DNA of 62,749 nucleotides from Caulobacteraceae bacterium (GTDB taxonomy: Bacteria > Pseudomonadota > Alphaproteobacteria > Caulobacterales > Caulobacteraceae). The position numbers and the translations under genes were made by a program. Shown here piece by piece: positions 35,677-43,263 of this stretch (position 1 is the stretch's first letter; the number at the start of each line of letters is the position of its first letter). The notes beneath the pieces are model-generated. The model worked only from the letters and a program-made list of their open reading frames with translations. It made no database searches and was not told the origin of the DNA. Location: positions 1 through 62,749 of the forward strand of contig JARLIQ010000104.1 in NCBI GenBank assembly GCA_031291645.1, read 5' to 3'.

Positions 35677-36183
35677 TCAGGGACTTTCGTCGCCGTAGAC
35701 CAGGGGCTCGTCCGCCTCGTCGGCGAGGTTGGCGTTGATCTGGTTCAGCACCCTGATGAAGACGTTGAGGTCTGCAGGATCGACGCCCTGGGTGGCCAGG
35801 GCGTTGACCTCGGCCACGCAGGGCAGAAGCTCGGCCTGCAGCGCCTTGGCGCGCTCGGTCAGGTGAATGTGGATCTTGCGCCGGTCCTTCAGGCTGGGCA
35901 CCCGCTCGACGAAGCCGCTGCGCACCAGGCTGTTCACCGCCGTCACCGTGGTCGGCTCGCGCATGCCCACGCGCCGGCTCAGCTCGCGCTGGGTCAAGCC
36001 GTCCTCGACCCAGAGCTGGCGCAGGAATCGCCACTGGCCGCCGGAGACGCCGAACGGCAGGCTGCGCCGTTCCATGGCGCGGGAGAAGGAACGGAAGGTG
36101 ATCCGCGACAGATAGCCGATGCTGCTGTTCGGGTCGGCGAGACGCGCCAGGTCCTTGGGCTTGGGCTTCGGGGTCAGGGCCAT
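35677..36183 (-). CDS. MarR-family transcriptional regulator
   Basis: 168 aa. Winged helix-turn-helix: LWVEDGLTQRELSRRVGMREPTTVTAVNSLVRSGFVERVPSLKDRRKIHIHLT, with the wing DRRKIHIHLT typical of MarR proteins that sense phenolic or CoA-thioester ligands. ATG 36183 is preferred; TTG 36198 is possible. Directly downstream of the acyl-CoA ligase on the same strand, starting just inside its 3' end, so it is probably co-transcribed with the ligase and may respond to the ligase product or substrate. Confidence 0.88.
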   Translation of the reverse strand: MALTPKPKPKDLARLADPNSSIGYLSRITFRSFSRAMERRSLPFGVSGGQWRFLRQLWVEDGLTQRELSRRVGMREPTTVTAVNSLVRSGFVERVPSLKDRRKIHIHLTERAKALQAELLPCVAEVNALATQGVDPADLNVFIRVLNQINANLADEADEPLVYGDESP

Positions 36184-36194
36184 CGGGATACGGA

Positions 36195-37760
36195 TCAACT
36201 CACCGCGCGGTCGCGGCCCACCCAGTACGGCTTGCGCAACTCGCGCCGCAACACCTTTCCGGATGGATTGCGCGGCAGCGCCTCGACGAAGTCCACGCTC
36301 TTGGGCGCCTTGTAGCCGGCGATCCGCGATTTGGCCCAGGCGATCACCGACTGCGGGTCCGCCTCGGCGTCATCCACGAGCACCACCACGGCCTTGACCT
36401 CCTCGCCCCAACGCTCGGACGGCACCCCGATCACGGCGACGTCGGCGACGCCCGGGCAGCCGAAGATCGCGTTCTCCACCTCGGCCGGATAGACGTTCTC
36501 GCCGCCGGTGACGATCATGTCCTTCAGCCGGTCGTGAATGTAGAGGAAGCCGTCCTCGTCGAAATAGCCGGCGTCGCCGGTGAACAGCCAGCCGTCCCGC
36601 ACCGTCTCGGCGCTGGCCTCGGGCCGGTTCCAGTAGCGGTCCATCACGATGTCGCCGCGTATGGCGATCTCGCCGACCTCGCCGACCGGGGTCGGGCGGC
36701 CTTCGGGGTCCAGCACCGCGACCTCCACGTCCGGCCAGGCCTGGCCGCAGGACCGCAGCTTGCCGGGAATCTCGTGGGCCGACGGCGACAGGGCGGTTCC
36801 GGCGCCGGCCGATTCCGTCATGCCGTAGAACTGGACGAAGCCGCAGCCGAAGGCGGCCTGGGCGCGGCGCAGCACCTCCTCGGAGATCGGCGAGGCGCCG
36901 TAGGCGATCGACCTGAGGCTGGAAAGCCGGGTCTCGGCGATCTGCGGGGCTTGCAGCAACATCAGGATCATCGCCGGCGCCAGGAAGGCGTGCGCCACGC
37001 CCTGGGCCTCGATCAGCGCCAGGGCCTCGGCTGGCGTGAAGTCCTTCATCAGCACCAGGGTTCCCCCCTGCGCGAGGCCGGAGAAGCTGACGTTGGTCCC
37101 GGCGACGTGGAACAGCGGCATGACGATCAGCACCCGCTCTTCCGGCTCGTAGGCGAAGCCCTCGATGCCGCCGGCCATCTCCATGAAGCGGCGATAATTG
37201 CGGTTGGTCAGCACGACGCCCTTGGGCCGGCCGGTGGTGCCCGAGGTGTAGAGCTGCAGCACGTCGTCCGACAGGCGTTCGCCCAGGGCCGGGTCGGTCG
37301 CCGGCGCGGCGTCGCGCCAGGCCTCGAACGGCTCGAACCCGGCGCGCTCGCCGGTCAGGGCGATCAGGCGCGGCCGCCGGGCCAGGCCGGCCAGGGCCTG
37401 CTCGGCGATGTCGAAGAAGTCCTCGCCGACGAAGAAGAGCGCCGGGTCGGAGTCTTCCAGCACGAAGGCTGCCTCGGGCGCGGCCAGGCGCGCGTTGATC
37501 GGCGCCAAGCACGCCCTGGCCTTGGCCGCGCCGAAGAACACCTCGAACCAGCGGGGATGGTTCTTGGCCAGCACCGAGATCCGCGCGCCGGGCGTGACGT
37601 TGGCGGCGATCATGGCGTTGGCGACCTGGTTCGAGCGCCGGTCGAGCTCGGCGTAGCTCAGCGTCTCGCCCTCGAACAGGATGGCCGTCTGGGCGCCGCG
37701 CGCCTTCGCCTGGGCGCGCGGAATGTCGGCCAGCGTCGCGATGGCGTCGAGATCGATCAA
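36195..37760 (-). CDS. Long-chain-fatty-acid/aryl-CoA ligase-like AMP-binding enzyme
   Basis: 521 aa. LYTSGTTGRPKGVVLTN (P-loop), YGMTESAGAG (A5), GWLFTGDAGYFDEDGF (A7), RLKDMIVTGGENVYPAEVE (A8) and PRNPSGKVLRREL with the catalytic lysine (A10). All core motifs are intact, so it activates a carboxylic acid to its CoA thioester. Starts at TTG 37760, preceded by a strong GGGAGG. Likely substrate: the acid side chain made by the neighbouring enzymes; this is inference. Convergent with the VOC gene through MarR. Confidence 0.9.
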   Translation of the reverse strand: MIDLDAIATLADIPRAQAKARGAQTAILFEGETLSYAELDRRSNQVANAMIAANVTPGARISVLAKNHPRWFEVFFGAAKARACLAPINARLAAPEAAFVLEDSDPALFFVGEDFFDIAEQALAGLARRPRLIALTGERAGFEPFEAWRDAAPATDPALGERLSDDVLQLYTSGTTGRPKGVVLTNRNYRRFMEMAGGIEGFAYEPEERVLIVMPLFHVAGTNVSFSGLAQGGTLVLMKDFTPAEALALIEAQGVAHAFLAPAMILMLLQAPQIAETRLSSLRSIAYGASPISEEVLRRAQAAFGCGFVQFYGMTESAGAGTALSPSAHEIPGKLRSCGQAWPDVEVAVLDPEGRPTPVGEVGEIAIRGDIVMDRYWNRPEASAETVRDGWLFTGDAGYFDEDGFLYIHDRLKDMIVTGGENVYPAEVENAIFGCPGVADVAVIGVPSERWGEEVKAVVVLVDDAEADPQSVIAWAKSRIAGYKAPKSVDFVEALPRNPSGKVLRRELRKPYWVGRDRAVS

Positions 37761-37793
37761 CGGAAACCTCCCTGGAATGGCTTTTGAGGGACC

Positions 37794-38372
37794 TTAGGCG
37801 GGCGCCGCGTAGGCGGCAAACGCGGTGACGCGCCGCCCCAGGTCCTCCAAGCCCCTGCGAAGGACGATGTCCTTCAACCCGCTCTCGTCGAAGGCCTCGT
37901 GCGCGAAGGGCACGCAAACCTGCTCGGGCAGGACCGTGACGAACAGCTGGGTCAGGATCTGGCGCACGTGGGTCAGCGCCCGGATGCCGCCCAGGCGGCC
38001 CGGCGAGGCCGAGAGCAAGCCCGCCACCTTGCCGCGGAAACAGCTCAGCGTCGCTGTCGTCTCGTCGCCGCGCGGGCGCGAGAGCCAGTCCAGGGTGTTC
38101 TTCAGCACCGCGGTGATCGAGGCGTTGTATTCCGGTACGGCGATCAGGAACCCGTCGGCCCGTTCGAATTCGCGTTTCAGCTCCAGGACGTTGCCCACCA
38201 GCCCGTAGTCGGCCTCGAAATCAGCGTCGTAGACCGGCAGGGCGTATTGCTTCAGGCACAGCAACTCCACCTCGGCCCCGGCTGCCTCCGCCGCGCGTGC
38301 GGCGAGCTGGGCCAGCCTGTGGTTGTAGGAGCCGGCGCGGGTGCTGCCGGCGAAGGCGAGAATCCTGGTTAC
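37794..38372 (-). pseudogene. NADPH-dependent FMN reductase without a standard start codon
   Basis: The frame encodes a flavodoxin-like FMN reductase of 192 codons: TRILAFAGSTRAGSYNHRLA (FMN phosphate loop GSTRAGSYN) at the start and PEYNASITAVLKNTLDWLSR in the middle. The expected first codon is GTA (38370-38372), preceded by GGAGGG at the right spacing, where homologues would have ATG or GTG; a stop lies 10 codons upstream. The next usable start is an internal GTG at 38270, which would remove the FMN loop (158 aa). Either GTG became GTA (inactivating), a non-standard start is used, or the base is an error. Confidence 0.6.
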
Positions 38373-38498
38373 AGCGCCCTCCCGCGCGAGTTTCGATTAG
38401 ACTTCTAGGCAATTAGCTTAATGCAGGGCCTTGGTGACGCAAGGGACGTTGGGGTGCGCGCCGGGGTGGCGGCGTCGGATCGCCTTGCGCAAAATAAA

Positions 38499-38508
38499 TA
38501 GATATCTA
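38499..38508. promoter_or_regulatory. TAGATATCTA palindrome upstream of MetE-like gene
   Basis: Perfect 10-bp palindrome in an AT-rich stretch 47 bp before the MetE-like start. The extended word CTTAGATATC (minus strand) also occurs at 41514-41523 beside the operator-like palindrome of the hydrolase gene, which hints at one regulator for both. Confidence 0.35.
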
Positions 38509-38554
38509 AGTATTTCAAGGCCGCGCCAATCGCGGATCGCGTTGGGATTCGTCC

Positions 38555-39595
38555 ATGCCCTTGCCCATCCTGCCCACCACGATCGTCGGCAGCTATCCCC
38601 AGCCGGACTGGCTGATCGACCGCGAAAGGCTGAAGGCCAGCCTGCCGCCCCGGGTGCGGATGCAGACGCTGTGGCGCATCCCCGAGCCCTGGCTGTCCGA
38701 TGCCCAGGACGCCGCGACCCTCGTGGCCATCCGCGACCAGGAGGTCGCGGGTATCGACATCGTCGGCGACGGCGAGATGCGCCGCGAGAGCTATTCCAAC
38801 CGTCTGGCGACGGCGCTCAGCGGCCTCGACATCGACAATCCGGGCACGGCGATCGACCGCACGGGCAAGGCCAATCCGGTTCCGCGCGTGGTGGGGCCGA
38901 TCGTCCGCACCGGGCCGATCGAGGCGCAGGACGCGGCCTTTCTCAAGCGGAACGCCAAGGGACCGGTGAAGATCACCCTGCCGGGCCCCTTCACCATGAC
39001 CCAGCAGGCCCAGAACGACTATTATCCGTCGGCCGAGGCCCTGGCGCTCGCCTACGCCGACGCGGTCAACGCCGAGATCCGCGACCTGTTCGCCGCCGGC
39101 GCCGACATCGTCCAGCTCGACGAGCCCTACCTGCAGGCCCGACCGGAGGCCGCGCGCGACTACGCCCTGGAGGCGATCGCCCGGGCCGTGGAGGGCGTGG
39201 CGGGGCGCACCGCGCTGCACGTCTGCTTCGGCTACGCCCACGTCCATCAGGGCCGCGCCAAGCCCAAGGGCTACGACTTCCTGACCGAGCTGGACGCCAG
39301 CCCGGTGGACATCATCTCGATCGAGGCGGCCCAGCCGCGGCTGGGCCCGGCGATCCTGGCCGAGCTTGCGTCCAAGACCGTGATGTATGGCGTCCTCGAC
39401 CTGAACGACCCGGCGGTGGAGAGCCCGGAGGTCGTGGCCGGCCGCATCCGCGAGGCCCTCGCCTACGTTCCCGCCGAGCGGCTGATGATCGCGCCGGACT
39501 GCGGGATGAAGTACCTCTCGCGCGAGACCGCCTTCGGCAAGCTGAAGGCCATGGCTGACGGCGCGGCGATCGTGCGGGCCGAGCTGGGCGGCTGA
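38555..39595 (+). CDS. MetE C-terminal-domain-like, cobalamin-independent methyl/alkyl transferase
   Basis: 346-aa TIM barrel matching only the C-terminal catalytic half of MetE (which is about 750 aa). Zinc ligands as in MetE: H222 and C224 (LHVCFGY), E257 (ISIEAAQ) and C316 (PDCGMKY); VQLDEPYL (187-194) matches the homocysteine-binding QIDEPAL. The folate-binding N-terminal half is absent. Stand-alone members include archaeal core-MetE and epoxyalkane:coenzyme M transferases, so a thiol alkylation other than methionine synthesis is possible. Convergent with a hydrolase with no gap between the stop codons. Confidence 0.85.
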   Translation: MPLPILPTTIVGSYPQPDWLIDRERLKASLPPRVRMQTLWRIPEPWLSDAQDAATLVAIRDQEVAGIDIVGDGEMRRESYSNRLATALSGLDIDNPGTAIDRTGKANPVPRVVGPIVRTGPIEAQDAAFLKRNAKGPVKITLPGPFTMTQQAQNDYYPSAEALALAYADAVNAEIRDLFAAGADIVQLDEPYLQARPEAARDYALEAIARAVEGVAGRTALHVCFGYAHVHQGRAKPKGYDFLTELDASPVDIISIEAAQPRLGPAILAELASKTVMYGVLDLNDPAVESPEVVAGRIREALAYVPAERLMIAPDCGMKYLSRETAFGKLKAMADGAAIVRAELGG

Positions 39596-40294
39596 TCAGG
39601 CCGCCAGGAACCCCGCCAGCAAGGCGTTGACGGCCTGCGGCCGCTCCAGGGTGGAAAGGTGGCCGCAGTCCTCGACGACCTCGAGCCGCGCGCCGGGGAT
39701 GGCCGCCAGAATCTCGTCCTGGTGGGCCTGGGTGACGATGCCGTCCTGGCGGCCCATGACCAGCAGCGTCGGACGGGCGATGGCGGAAAGGCCGGGGCGC
39801 GCGTCGGGACGGCTCATGATCGCCCGCTGCTGGCGAAGGAAGGCCTCGGCGCCCGTCTCGGCGGCCATGGCCCGCACCGTCCCGATCAGGGCCTCGTTCG
39901 CGCGTCGGTCTGGATGGAGCAGGATCGGGAGGCGCTCCTCGACCACCTCGGCGAAGCGTCCGGCCTCGACGAGGCGCAGGTAGCCTTCCCGTCGCGCGGT
40001 CTGGGCCGGGCTATCGGCCGGGGCGAGGGTGGCCAGGAGCACAAGGCGGCGGACGCGCTGCGGCGCGCGCCGCATGACCTCGAAGGCGACGAAGCCGCCC
40101 ATGGCGTGGGCGACAAGGTCGAACCGCGCCGGCGCTGCGGTGATCAGGCGCTCGGCCATGCCGGCGATGGTCTCGTCCGAGCGGTTGTCGGCGAACACAA
40201 GCGGCCGGTCGGCCAGGGCCCTGGCCTGCGGCGCCCAGGCGGCGGGCGTCAGGAGCTGGCCGGAGGCGAACACCACGGGCATGGGTGCGGTCAT
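39596..40294 (-). CDS. Alpha/beta hydrolase with Ala at the nucleophile position
   Basis: 232 aa, related to the MhpC/menH-type hydrolases. The elbow reads FDLVAHAMGGFVAFEV: Ala64 stands where GHSMGG has serine (codon GCC), while the acid (VMGRQDGIV) and histidine (EDCGHLS) are kept. The usual oxyanion loop HGxxx is replaced by FASGQLLT. Without a nucleophile it cannot be a normal serine hydrolase; it may act as a lyase or other non-covalent enzyme, or be inactive. ATG 40294. It runs on the same strand 36 bp downstream of the intact hydrolase, so they are probably one operon. Confidence 0.82.
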   Translation of the reverse strand: MTAPMPVVFASGQLLTPAAWAPQARALADRPLVFADNRSDETIAGMAERLITAAPARFDLVAHAMGGFVAFEVMRRAPQRVRRLVLLATLAPADSPAQTARREGYLRLVEAGRFAEVVEERLPILLHPDRRANEALIGTVRAMAAETGAEAFLRQQRAIMSRPDARPGLSAIARPTLLVMGRQDGIVTQAHQDEILAAIPGARLEVVEDCGHLSTLERPQAVNALLAGFLAA

Positions 40295-40330
40295 CGGGCG
40301 GTCCTCAGGGGGCGGTCCTTAGGGGGCGGT

Positions 40331-41461
40331 TCAGGCGCGGGCCTTGATCCAACCAGAGACTAGGTCGGCCATGCGCTCGCGGTCGGCCTGCGAGGTCTCG
40401 AAGTAGTGGCCGCCCGGGATCATCTCCAGCGTCTTGTCCTCGGAGGCGATCGCGGCGTGGATCGCCCGCGCGTCGCTCGGAAAGACGCCCATGTCGCCGG
40501 TGCTCTGCACCACCAGCGCCGGCAGGTGGAACTTGGCGAGCTGGGCGGCGCCCTGGCACTTGGAGGTCTCGAGGCTCCACATCGAAAGCCAGGTCTTCAG
40601 CGTGTTGGCGCGGCCGACGCCGGGCGTCCTGTTGGCCTGGGCCGGATGGCCGCGATAGCAGCCCGGACAGGGCCGGTCCGACGGGTCGATCGCCGGGTCC
40701 ATGAACCTCAGGTCCGCCCAGACCCGGTAAAGCGGAAAGAGGATGTCGGGGATTCCCGCCGCATTGACCCGCGCCAGCTCGGCCTTGGCCCAGTCGGTGA
40801 TCCGCTGGTTGCGGGCGCGCTGGGCGGCGCGATAGCGGGCGATGAACTCGGCCGAATAGGGCGGGCCGTTGTCCGGGTTGAACGGATCGAGCGCCGGATC
40901 GGTCCGGGTCGGGTCGGCCTCGTCGATCACCGAGGCGTCCATCCAGTCGGTCAGCACCTCCGGGCGGCCCTTGTGGGCGTTCAGCGAGACATAGAGGTCG
41001 GCCTGGGGCAGGGCGGCCAGGGCCTCGGCGCCCGCGCCGCCCAGGGCGCCGGCGAGGGTCGGGGCGATGGCTTCGGCTTGGTAGGCGCCCATCAGCGAGC
41101 CGCCGCCGGAGTTGCCGAGGATCACCACCCGCTCGACGCCCGCCTCCTCGCGCAGCCAGCGCACGCCGACGGCGATGTCGATCAGGGCGTGCTCGAGGAT
41201 GAACTGGTCCTCGGCCCCGCGATAGCGGGTGTTCCAGCCGAGGAAGCCCAGGCCGCGCCTGGCGAAATAGGGGGCGGCGTAGTGCTCGGTGAAGTCGACG
41301 TTGTAGTGGGTGGCGATCAGGGCGGTGCGCGGCCGTTCGCCCCTGGCCGTCCAATAGATGCCCTGACAGGGGTGGCCGCCGGCCTGGATCCTGGGCGCGG
41401 TGGGCGAGACCCGGCCGATGAACTGGGCTTCGATCCCCGACAACAGGTCCGGCTGGCTCAT
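40331..41461 (-). CDS. Alpha/beta hydrolase
   Basis: 376 aa. Nucleophile elbow VVILGNSGGGSLMG with Ser118 in G-x-S-x-G, acid probably in QSTGDMGVFPSDA and histidine in IPGGHYFET. The N-terminal strand is ALIATHYNVDFTEHYAAPYF, i.e. an atypical oxyanion loop. A cysteine pair CPGC occurs at about 265. ATG 41461 has GGAGGAGCG upstream; the open frame extends further up but without homology. Substrate unknown. Its promoter carries a 16-bp palindrome (41518-41533). Confidence 0.85.
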   Translation of the reverse strand: MSQPDLLSGIEAQFIGRVSPTAPRIQAGGHPCQGIYWTARGERPRTALIATHYNVDFTEHYAAPYFARRGLGFLGWNTRYRGAEDQFILEHALIDIAVGVRWLREEAGVERVVILGNSGGGSLMGAYQAEAIAPTLAGALGGAGAEALAALPQADLYVSLNAHKGRPEVLTDWMDASVIDEADPTRTDPALDPFNPDNGPPYSAEFIARYRAAQRARNQRITDWAKAELARVNAAGIPDILFPLYRVWADLRFMDPAIDPSDRPCPGCYRGHPAQANRTPGVGRANTLKTWLSMWSLETSKCQGAAQLAKFHLPALVVQSTGDMGVFPSDARAIHAAIASEDKTLEMIPGGHYFETSQADRERMADLVSGWIKARA

Positions 41462-41517
41462 GGATATCGCTCCTCCCGCGGACGGCGGCGATACGGGCGC
41501 GCCGTCCATATTCCTTA

Positions 41518-41533
41518 GATATCGAACGATATC
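41518..41533. promoter_or_regulatory. 16-bp palindrome upstream of hydrolase gene
   Basis: GATATCG (41518-41524) AA CGATATC (41527-41533), perfect 7-2-7, about 57-72 bp upstream of ATG 41461. A third GATATCG is at 41463-41469, next to the start codon. Probable repressor operator; regulator unknown. Confidence 0.5.
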
Positions 41534-41579
41534 GAGGCCGGCCGGAGGCGTCCAGTCGTCAAGCGGCCGAGGCCGAACT

Positions 41580-41669
41580 CTAGCGGCGGACGGGACGGCC
41601 GTGCAGGGCGCAGCCTTGCATCCAGGCCGCCAGAATCCGCGCAATCCATGCGCCGAGGGCATTGAGCAT
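41580..41669 (-). CDS. Possible 29-aa small protein
   Basis: MLNALGAWIARILAAWMQG followed by CALHGRPVRR, started by ATG 41669 with a perfect AAGGAGG 6 nt upstream. The first half could form an amphipathic or short membrane helix and the end is positively charged. No family recognised. The strong ribosome-binding site is the only support; a leader-peptide role is possible, though nothing on the same strand follows closely except the hydrolase 119 bp away. Confidence 0.35.
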   Translation of the reverse strand: MLNALGAWIARILAAWMQGCALHGRPVRR

Positions 41670-41777
41670 GCCCGCCTCCTTGCGTTCCTCCGAGCCGCCT
41701 CTTTCGGGGCGGTCACGCAGGAACCTTAGGCGCCGTCGCCCGGCGTTGGCAACGGCGCCCTTGGGTCAGGAGGCTGG

Positions 41778-43259
41778 TCAGCGTTGTCGCAGGTCGGCCG
41801 CGGCGAGCTTGGGTGAAGCCGGGGCGTCCCAACCGAGGCCGAGGCTCTTTTGCAGGGCGACGTAGTCGTTGGTCAGCGCCGCCTTGGCCTGGGCCAGGCT
41901 CTGTTCGGCCTGCAGCCGCTGGCGCTCGGCGTCCAGGGCGTCGATCAGGCTGACGGTGCCGGCCTCATACCGCTGACGGGCGAGGGCCGCGGCGCGGGTG
42001 GCCGAGGCGTCGGCGTCGGCGAGGGCGGCCAGGCTCTGGCGCTGGCGTCCATAGCGGGACAGGGCGGCTTCGGCGTCCTGGAGGGCCGACAGCACGCTCG
42101 CGCGGTACTCGGCCTCCGCGGCCTGATGGTTGGCCTTGGCCTCCCGGATTTCCCCTTCGATCCGAGGATAGCTCAGGATGTTCCAGGACAGGTAGGGCGC
42201 GGCCATGGAGGCGAGGTTGACGCCGCTGGGCAGACCCGCGCCGTTGACGGCGGAATAGCCGACCGTGCCGAGCAGGCTGACCTTGGGAAACAGCTGGGCG
42301 ACGTTCTGGCCGATCTGGGCGTTGCTGGCCGCCAGTCGGCGCTCGGCCGTGCGGATGTCCGGCCGTCGGCGGAGCAGGCCGGCCGGATCGCCTACCGGCG
42401 TCTGGACCGGCGGCGTCGGGACCTGGGCCGTCGCGGCCAGCTCGGCGTCCAGGGCGCCCGGCTCGGCGCCGGTCAGCATGGAGAGCTGGTCGACAGTCCG
42501 CTCGACCTGGCCGGTCAGGTCCATTCTCTGGGCCTCGGTCTGGCTGAGCTGGGCCGAGAACTGTTCGACGTCGGCCTCGCCGGCGGTTCCGGCCGCGCGG
42601 CGCTGGCGGGTCAGGTCGAGCATCTGGCGCTCGATGTCGGCGGAGGCCGTGCTGAGGGCCAGACGGGCCTGGACGTCGCGCAGGTTCACATAGGCCTGGG
42701 CGACCTCGGCGGCCAGTTCGACCTGGGCGTCGGCCAGCTGGGCCTCGGCGACGCCGGCCTGGGCGCCCTGCGCCTCGACCGCTCGGCGGGTCCCGCCGAA
42801 GATGTCGAGCTCCCAGCTGGCGTCGAAGCCGAGGCTGTAGAGGTCGAGGCTGGAGCCGCCCTGGCCGAGCAGACCGCTCGGGATCTCGGTGAAGGCCGCG
42901 AGCCCGGTCGCGCCGCCCGACGGCAGCTGTTTGGCGCGCTGCTGGTCCAGGGTGGCGCGGGCGGCCCGCACCCGGGCCTGAGCCTGAGCGATCGTCGGGC
43001 TGGCGGCGAGCGCCCGGTCGACCAGGCGGGTGAGTGCCGGATCGTCGAGGCCCTCCCACCAGCGGGCGGGCGGCGGCGCGTCGGTGACGGGCGCGACGCC
43101 GGCGCGGTGGAACTGGCCGGCCGCCGTCGACAGCGGCGCGGCGTTGGACGGACCCTTGTAGTCCGGTCCGACCGCGCAGCCGGCCAGGAGGGCGGCGGCG
43201 AGGAGTGGCGCGACCAGGGTCAGGCCCGCGGCGGCCTTGTGGGGCAGGGAAAGGGTCAT
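41778..43259 (-). CDS. NodT-family outer-membrane efflux lipoprotein
   Basis: 493 aa. Signal peptide with lipobox LLAGC, Cys28, then GPDYKGP, the standard NodT/OprM N-terminus. Two OEP repeats rich in long alpha helices (AQARVRAARATLDQQRAKQLPS; ATRAAALARQRYEAGTVSLIDALDAERQRLQAEQSLAQAKAAL) form the TolC-like tunnel. Trimeric outer-membrane channel for the EmrAB pair encoded upstream; 4 bp after the emrB stop, so one operon. A TetR divergent to emrA probably controls it. Confidence 0.93.
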   Translation of the reverse strand: MTLSLPHKAAAGLTLVAPLLAAALLAGCAVGPDYKGPSNAAPLSTAAGQFHRAGVAPVTDAPPPARWWEGLDDPALTRLVDRALAASPTIAQAQARVRAARATLDQQRAKQLPSGGATGLAAFTEIPSGLLGQGGSSLDLYSLGFDASWELDIFGGTRRAVEAQGAQAGVAEAQLADAQVELAAEVAQAYVNLRDVQARLALSTASADIERQMLDLTRQRRAAGTAGEADVEQFSAQLSQTEAQRMDLTGQVERTVDQLSMLTGAEPGALDAELAATAQVPTPPVQTPVGDPAGLLRRRPDIRTAERRLAASNAQIGQNVAQLFPKVSLLGTVGYSAVNGAGLPSGVNLASMAAPYLSWNILSYPRIEGEIREAKANHQAAEAEYRASVLSALQDAEAALSRYGRQRQSLAALADADASATRAAALARQRYEAGTVSLIDALDAERQRLQAEQSLAQAKAALTNDYVALQKSLGLGWDAPASPKLAAADLRQR

Positions 43260-43263
43260 CGGG

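Larger units (their letters stand above)
41462..41777. other. 316-bp gap with hydrolase promoter and short reading frame
   Basis: Between the hydrolase start and the nodT stop. It holds the palindrome at 41518-41533 and a 29-codon frame at 41580-41669. I see nothing else in it; 41670-41777 has no supported feature. Confidence 0.5.
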
